Part shown: positions 43,762-48,163 of the stretch, piece after piece
Layout of the letters: each line of letters begins with the position of its first letter
Numbering within the stretch: the first letter of the stretch is position 1
Source of the DNA: Oscillospiraceae bacterium
GTDB taxonomy: Bacteria > Bacillota > Clostridia > Christensenellales > Aristaeellaceae
Assembly (NCBI GenBank): GCA_031255415.1
Contig: JAIRSO010000009.1
Location: forward strand, 1 to 48,163
Direction: 5' to 3'
DNA: 48,163 nucleotides
Notes under the pieces: generated by a model
The model's input: the letters and a program-made list of their open reading frames with translations, nothing else
What the model was told of the DNA's origin: nothing
The model's database searches: none
Made by a program: the position numbers and the translations under genes

Positions 43762-44799
43762 ATGAAAACGTCATTCCGATGGTACGGGGCTGGTGATCCC
43801 GTCACGCTGGACAAGATCGCGCAGATACCCGGCATGCACGGTATCGTCAGCGCGGTGTACGATGTTCCGGTGGGTCAAGTATGGCCCGTCGAGCGCATCG
43901 AGTCGCTGAAGGCTCAGGCTAATGAGAAAGGCCTCGCGTTCGAGGTGGTCGAGAGCGTCCCGGTGCACGAGCATATCAAGATGGGCGCGCCGGACGCGGG
44001 CGAGTTGTCGGAAGCGTTCGCCGAGAACCTGCGAAGGCTGGCGGCGGCTGGCGTGAAGGTGGTCTGTTATAACTTCATGCCCGTTTTCGACTGGCTTCGC
44101 AGCGAACTGGCGCGGCCTCTGCCCGACGGCTCCACCGCGCTGGCATACGACGAGTCCGCCGTTCTCGCCATGGATCCGTCTTCCAGCGAGTTATCCCTGC
44201 CCGGCTGGGACGAGAGCTACACGCGCGAGGAGATGCGCGCGCTGCTGGACGCGTATAAACAAATCGACGCTGAAAGATTATGGGAGAATCTGGGGAAATT
44301 CCTGCGCGTCGTGATACCCGTGTGCGACGAGGCGGGCATCCGTATGGCGATACACCCGGACGATCCGCCATGGAGCCTGTTCGGACTGCCGCGCGTCATC
44401 ACGGGCGCGAAGGGCTATGAGCGGCTGTTCGCGCTGGAACCGTCCGACAGCAACGGTATCACGCTGTGCACCGGTTCGCTGGGAGCCGATCCGTCAAACG
44501 ATATGATCGGTATTATCAACAAGTGGCCTCGCAAGATCCATTTCGTCCACGCCCGAAACATACTGATCACCGGAGAGCGCCAGTTCCGCGAGGCCGCGCA
44601 TCCAACCGACTGCGGCTCGCTGGATATGTATGGCATAGTCCGCGCGCTGGTAAGGAACGGCTTCGATGGATACGTAAGGCCCGATCACGGCCGCATGATC
44701 TGGGGCGAGACGGGCAAGCCCGGCTACGGCCTGTATGACCGCGCGCTGGGAGCCGCGTACCTGACCGGGCTTTGGGAAGGGATCGTGAAGACGTTATGA
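43762..44799 (+). CDS. uxuA: Mannonate dehydratase
   Basis: UxuA converts D-mannonate to 2-keto-3-deoxy-D-gluconate. The 345-residue product starts KTSFRWYGAGDPVTLDKIAQ, matches FRWYG typical of UxuA, and carries VCYNFMPVFDWLRSELA, the metal-site regions AIHPDDPPWSLFGLPRV, LCTGSLGADPSND and HFVHARNI, and the end DGYVRPDHGRMIWGE. ATG 43762 is preferred over GTG 43747, which overlaps the upstream AAGGAG. The stop overlaps kdgK (ATGA). Confidence 0.96.
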   Translation: MKTSFRWYGAGDPVTLDKIAQIPGMHGIVSAVYDVPVGQVWPVERIESLKAQANEKGLAFEVVESVPVHEHIKMGAPDAGELSEAFAENLRRLAAAGVKVVCYNFMPVFDWLRSELARPLPDGSTALAYDESAVLAMDPSSSELSLPGWDESYTREEMRALLDAYKQIDAERLWENLGKFLRVVIPVCDEAGIRMAIHPDDPPWSLFGLPRVITGAKGYERLFALEPSDSNGITLCTGSLGADPSNDMIGIINKWPRKIHFVHARNILITGERQFREAAHPTDCGSLDMYGIVRALVRNGFDGYVRPDHGRMIWGETGKPGYGLYDRALGAAYLTGLWEGIVKTL

Positions 44800-45821
44800 G
44801 AGCGGTGTGTTTCGGCGAGTTAATGATGCGCCTGGTGCCGCCGGGGTATCTGAGAATCAGCCAGACGGATAAACTCGATCTGACATTCGGCGGCGCGGAG
44901 GCCAACGTCGCCGTGTCGCTGGCTAATTACGGTGCGGACGCGCGGTTCGTTACGCGCTTCCCGACGAACCCTATCGGCGATCTGGCAATCCAGCATCTGC
45001 GCGCGATGAACGTTAATACGGATTATATCGCGCGCGGAGGCGATCGCGTCGGTATATATTTTGTCGAGAAAGGCGCGTCAATGCGCCCGTCGAAGGTTAT
45101 CTACGACCGCGCGCATTCCAGCATCGCGCGGATCGAGCCGGGTATGATCGATTGGGATAAGGCGTTCGACGGCGCGGATTGGTTCCACTGGACAGGGATA
45201 ACCCCCGCGCTGTCCGACGGCGCGGCGCAGACGACGCTCGAGGCTTGCAAGGCGGCGAAAGATAAGGGATTGACTATCTCGTGCGATCTCAATTATCGTA
45301 AGAATTTGTGGTCTCGCCAGAAGGCTAGGCAGGTTATGACCGAGTTGGCGCGGTACGTCGACGTTATGATCGCCAACGAAGAGGACAGCCAGGATGTTTT
45401 CGGTATCGCGGCGGAAGGCAGCGATATCGAGGGCGGTAGGCTCAGCGAGGCGGGATACGGCGCTTTGGCGAAAAAACTCGCGGACGCGTTCCAATGCAAG
45501 AAAGTCGCGTTCACGTTGAGAGAGAGTTTTTCGGCCAATGATAACGATTGGTCCGGCCTGCTGTATGACCGCGCGTCCGATTCAGCCGCGAGTTCGCGTA
45601 AGTACAGCGTTAGGATAGTGGATCGCGTCGGAGGCGGGGACGCGTTCGGAGGCGGTTTGATATACTCGCTGTTGAGCGGTATGGACGATGCGTCGGCTAT
45701 TAACTTCGCCGTCGCGGCCTCCGCGCTGAAACATACCATCGAGGGGGATTTCAATCGGGTATCCGTCGATGAAGTGAAGGCGCTGGCCGGGGGCAGCGTG
45801 TCGGGAAGGGTGCAGCGGTAA
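44796..45821 (+). CDS. kdgK: 2-keto-3-deoxygluconate kinase (PfkB family)
   Basis: A 341-residue PfkB-family sugar kinase: N-terminal GELMMRLVPPGYLRISQTDK, GGAEANVAVSLANYGADARF, and the C-terminal catalytic IVDRVGGGDAFGGGLIY with the Asp base. Directly after uxuA, so it likely makes 2-keto-3-deoxy-6-phosphogluconate. The aldolase of the pathway (eda) is not in the window. The start overlaps the uxuA stop; an upstream in-frame codon at 44772 is rejected. Shows clear KDG-kinase rather than fructokinase context. Confidence 0.9.
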   Translation: MRAVCFGELMMRLVPPGYLRISQTDKLDLTFGGAEANVAVSLANYGADARFVTRFPTNPIGDLAIQHLRAMNVNTDYIARGGDRVGIYFVEKGASMRPSKVIYDRAHSSIARIEPGMIDWDKAFDGADWFHWTGITPALSDGAAQTTLEACKAAKDKGLTISCDLNYRKNLWSRQKARQVMTELARYVDVMIANEEDSQDVFGIAAEGSDIEGGRLSEAGYGALAKKLADAFQCKKVAFTLRESFSANDNDWSGLLYDRASDSAASSRKYSVRIVDRVGGGDAFGGGLIYSLLSGMDDASAINFAVAASALKHTIEGDFNRVSVDEVKALAGGSVSGRVQR

Positions 45822-45839
45822 GGGTTCGCGCTTGCCGCT

Positions 45840-45859
45840 GTTCGCTCAGAGGAGCGAAC
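45840..45859 (+). terminator. Terminator hairpin after kdgK
   Basis: GTTCGCTC (45840-45847), loop AGAG, GAGCGAAC (45852-45859), perfect 8-bp stem. It is followed within 12 bases by a T-rich run (CTTTCTTGTCTTT), consistent with an intrinsic terminator of the sugar-acid operon. Confidence 0.7.
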
Positions 45860-45914
45860 GCGCTTGGGCTTTCTTGTCTTTACGATGGGTTGGAGACGAG
45901 GGGGGAGGGGTTTG

Positions 45915-45987
45915 CGGGGCGCTGCCCCGATACCCCGCAAAGGGGGTTTCACCCCCTTTGAACCCCTGACCAGCGTTCCGCTGGACC
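45915..45987 (-). repeat. Interspersed three-hairpin repeat, copy 2
   Basis: The reverse complement of the element at 16442-16513: GGTCCAGCGGAACGCTGGTC, then AAAGGGGG...CCCCCTTT and GGGGCAGCGCCCCG. It lies between kdgK and the cysteine-rich gene. The middle stem is two pairs longer than in copy 1 and the stem changes are compensated, suggesting that structure is conserved. Confidence 0.85.
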
Positions 45988-46017
45988 GCATTGGCGGTGT
46001 GTCGGGCTGGCCTCATG

Positions 46018-46350
46018 TCAGTGGATGTTATCGCATCCGCACATCAGGCGCGTTAGGCAGCAGGCCAACCCAGCGGTGCATTGGGTGAGCGCGTTCGCGC
46101 CCTTTCCGTTGTGGATTAACGCGGATTCTAGCGCGGCGGCTTCGTCCGCCGATGTAATCATCCCGCTGGCTTCGCGCGCTATCGCGCCCATCGCCGAGAG
46201 CGCGCCGCCTAGCCGGGCCGCCCGATCGCTAAGCGACTGTATCAGCGTCGTCACTTGGTCGTAGACGCATATGCCGCCCGCGTCCTCCACGCCGTCGCAT
46301 GTCAGCGACGCGTCGCACAATATATCGATCGTGTCCCCGTAGCCTTCCAT
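46018..46350 (-). CDS. Small cysteine-rich protein related to the beta-helix protein module
   Basis: A 110-residue protein with eight cysteines (DILCDASLTCDGVEDAGGIC; LACCLTRLMCGC) and a predicted helical middle (QVTTLIQSLSDRAARLGGAL). No signal peptide. The stretch from LIQSL to CGC (72 residues) resembles the LITSL to PGC stretch (74 residues) of the 583-residue protein at 35318, including LAC near the end. The ATG at 46350 is seven bases after GGGAGG; the TTG at 46365 overlaps this site. Function unknown. Confidence 0.7.
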   Translation of the reverse strand: MEGYGDTIDILCDASLTCDGVEDAGGICVYDQVTTLIQSLSDRAARLGGALSAMGAIAREASGMITSADEAAALESALIHNGKGANALTQCTAGLACCLTRLMCGCDNIH

Positions 46351-46380
46351 GGCATAACCTCCCAAATACAGGGTATGCTA

Positions 46381-46408
46381 CACCCTATGCGGATACTGTA
46401 ACCCGCGT
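46381..46408 (-). promoter_or_regulatory. Weak sigma-K-like promoter of the small cysteine-rich gene
   Basis: On the minus strand AC (46407-46408), 17 bases, CATAGGGTG (46381-46389): one mismatch to CATANNNTA. Inverted repeats AGGGT/ACCCT lie across 46370-46386. Confidence 0.3.
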
Positions 46409-46431
46409 GAAGCAAACGATGGAGGCTTATC

Positions 46432-47178
46432 ATGGGCATCATCCCATCCCGCAACCTGGACGAACAGCGCCGCGACCAATCCGGCGTTGTCTATTTCGAT
46501 CGCGGCGTTATCTCCGGCTCTAACAACCGCCGCTACTCCCGCTTCGCTATCCAAACCCACTTCGTCCAGCGCCGCGAATCCAAAGAAGACCTTGTCAAAC
46601 GTTATGTCCTCCCGCTCTACACCCCTGGCGATGTTCTCGCCTTCGGCGCTAAGGTCATGGCTATGTGCGCTGATAGCGTCGTTGAGCGCAAGGACGTTAA
46701 ACCCGGCTTCTGGGCCAACTTCCTCTGGCGTTTCGCCGGCATAAACCATACTGGCGTCGGCATGCACGAGCCTTACAAACTCCAGCTTGTCATCAATATT
46801 GTCGGCCTTCCCCGCGTCCTTCTCGCGGCGTTCCTTTCCGCTATTACCCGCCCGTTCGGCGTTCACGGCGTGTTCTACAAGGTTTGCGGGCAGGGCGTTG
46901 GCGGCATCGACGGATTCTACTTCCGTTCCTCATTCGACATTTACAAGGAACTCGCTTTAATCAACCCTCCCGAACCCGACCGCCTCTGCGACGAAGTCGA
47001 AGAGTCCACCGGCATCCCCACCGTCCTTATGGACGCTAACGATCTCCAGCGAGACCAACTAGGCCGTTCTCGCGGCGTTCCCCTTACCGACGGCGAACTC
47101 CAGGACGCTCTGCGGGACAATCCATCCGGGCAGGGCGATGAACTCACCCCTCTCATACTTATCAAACCACTTAATTAG
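46432..47178 (+). CDS. CofE-like F420-0:glutamate ligase family protein
   Basis: A 248-residue protein. YVLPLYTPGDVLAFGAKVMA, GIPTVLMDANDLQRDQLGRS and the ending LTPLILIKPLN follow the F420 ligase (CofE, pfam F420_ligase) pattern, with a hydrophobic middle (VINIVGLPRVLLAAFLSAIT). CofE adds glutamate to coenzyme F420-0; distant members are found in bacteria without F420 and have unknown substrates. Gene starts at ATG 46432 after GATGGAGG. It lies 20 bp before the AEC transporter gene. No other F420 gene is seen here. Confidence 0.7.
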   Translation: MGIIPSRNLDEQRRDQSGVVYFDRGVISGSNNRRYSRFAIQTHFVQRRESKEDLVKRYVLPLYTPGDVLAFGAKVMAMCADSVVERKDVKPGFWANFLWRFAGINHTGVGMHEPYKLQLVINIVGLPRVLLAAFLSAITRPFGVHGVFYKVCGQGVGGIDGFYFRSSFDIYKELALINPPEPDRLCDEVEESTGIPTVLMDANDLQRDQLGRSRGVPLTDGELQDALRDNPSGQGDELTPLILIKPLN

Positions 47179-47197
47179 GATGATGTAGTGATGATTA

Positions 47198-48109
47198 ATG
47201 CTCGCTGTTGAGTCCATACTCTCGCTTCTGCTGCTGGTAGCCGCCGGATTCATCATACGGCGCGTCAAGTGGGTGGATGAATCCGGACTTGGCGCTATGT
47301 CCAACCTGGTGCTGTTTGTCGCGATACCCTCCGTTGCTATCGCTAAACTTCAGCGCGAACCCACCCCCGAACTCGTCCGCGACCTTATCGCGACATTCGC
47401 TCTCAGCTTCGCGCTTATGCTTGCCACTGGCGCTTTGGGCTGGCTCATATTCCGCAAAGAGCCTCCTCGCCAGCGCTCGTTGATCGCTCACTTGTCCATA
47501 TTCAGCAACTGCGGATTCATGGGTTATCCTGTCGTGACCGCGCTGTTTGGCGAGTCCGCGTTGATATACGCGGTGGTGGTCAACGCGGCTTTCAACCTCC
47601 TGGCATGGACTTTCGGCGTGATCCTGCTTAACAAAGGCGCCGAACTGGATCTGCGCAAGGCTTTGCTTACCCCGGCTCTGGTTGGCGCGGCGATGGGTAT
47701 CGTGTTCTTCGCGTTTCGCGTGCGCTTACCCGGATTCCTTGTATCCACGCTGGATACCCTCGGCTCATTGACCACCCCCTTATCCATGATGGTTATCGGC
47801 GCGCGTATGGTTGGACAATCGCCCCGCGAGTTAATCAAATGGCGCGTGTGGGCGCTTAGCGCGTTACGATTGATGGTCTTCCCGCTGATCACCTACGGCG
47901 TATGCAGGTTATGCCGCGCTTCCGATATAGTATGTTTAGTCGTCGCGATATTAGCGGGCATGCCTCACGCGGCGGTCACCGCTATGCAGGCGATACATTA
48001 CAAGCATGACTCCATATTCGCGTCGAATTGCGTCGCGCTGTCCACCCTGCTTTCGATGATCACGATCCCGGTGCTCTGTCTGCTGCTGAATATCAACGCG
48101 GCCGCGTGA
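47198..48109 (+). CDS. AEC-family membrane transporter
   Basis: A 303-residue protein with about ten hydrophobic segments in two halves: residues 1-130 (LSLLLLVAAGFIIRRVKWVD; GAMSNLVLFVAIPSVAIAKL) and 160-303. The motif NCGFMGYPVVTALFGESAL is typical of the auxin-efflux-carrier (AEC) family, which moves small organic acids such as malate. The ATG at 47198 has only a weak upstream site (TAGGATGATG). Substrate unknown; it may accompany the CofE-like gene just upstream. The 54 bp following the stop show nothing. Confidence 0.85.
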   Translation: MLAVESILSLLLLVAAGFIIRRVKWVDESGLGAMSNLVLFVAIPSVAIAKLQREPTPELVRDLIATFALSFALMLATGALGWLIFRKEPPRQRSLIAHLSIFSNCGFMGYPVVTALFGESALIYAVVVNAAFNLLAWTFGVILLNKGAELDLRKALLTPALVGAAMGIVFFAFRVRLPGFLVSTLDTLGSLTTPLSMMVIGARMVGQSPRELIKWRVWALSALRLMVFPLITYGVCRLCRASDIVCLVVAILAGMPHAAVTAMQAIHYKHDSIFASNCVALSTLLSMITIPVLCLLLNINAAA

Positions 48110-48163
48110 CTTATCTCATCATGCGAACACAGTAAACGCCTCCGGACAAACCCGCCCGACCGA

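Overview
The window is a high-GC chromosomal segment from a Bacillota bacterium, most likely a Clostridia-type lineage. The evidence is the gene order S10-spc-alpha with adk, map and a small KOW protein between secY and infA, rpsD placed between rpsK and rpoA, a zinc-type S14, zinc-lid adenylate kinase, strong GGAGG ribosome binding sites, and SpoIID/LytB and YetF/DUF4363 genes. Isoleucine ATA codons are common despite the high GC. No rRNA, tRNA, CRISPR array, insertion sequence or phage gene was seen.

1-16.4 kb: one long co-directional ribosomal supercluster, rpsJ to rplQ, 32 genes with short gaps or ATGA-type overlaps. It makes ribosomal proteins, the SecY translocon channel, Adk, Map, IF-1 and RNA polymerase alpha. 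Oddities are an S3 with a charged tail of four 27-bp tandem repeats, an L17 with two insertions, and a double hairpin between rpmJ and rpsM.

16.4-21.3 kb: metabolic and membrane genes: glycerate kinase (minus), YetF-DUF4363 pair, L-rhamnose isomerase, a DUF1858 redox protein and a VOC protein, closed by a bidirectional terminator.

21.3-41.6 kb: a cell-surface region. On the minus strand lie a 2123-residue secreted SdrD/SpaA-like repeat protein, a DUF368 (PopT-type) polyprenyl-phosphate transporter and two related secreted Ig-like proteins. Then comes a divergent cluster of proteins without signal peptides (a beta-propeller, a one-domain SpaA-like protein, a broken 50-codon gene, two cysteine-rich CPxG-motif proteins, and a 583-residue cysteine-rich beta-helix protein). 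Sequences fitting the B. subtilis sigma-K promoter pattern face both ways in its central gap, so I infer a spore-surface (coat or exosporium) gene set; this is the best candidate for an undescribed system. It is followed by a thioredoxin-fold protein that lost its first active-site cysteine, an NlpC/P60 endopeptidase and a SpoIID/LytB-SH3 protein.

41.6-48.2 kb: gpmA, then a Gfo/Idh/MocA dehydrogenase, mannonate dehydratase (uxuA) and 2-keto-3-deoxygluconate kinase (kdgK), a sugar-acid catabolic operon feeding glycolysis; a second copy of an interspersed three-hairpin repeat; a small cysteine-rich protein that seems to share a module with the beta-helix protein; a CofE-like F420 ligase family protein; and an AEC-family transporter.

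A further regulatory observation is an array of five imperfect 13-bp repeats at 31837-31913, spaced 11, 21, 21 and 11 bp (helically phased), just upstream of the promoter of the giant surface protein.
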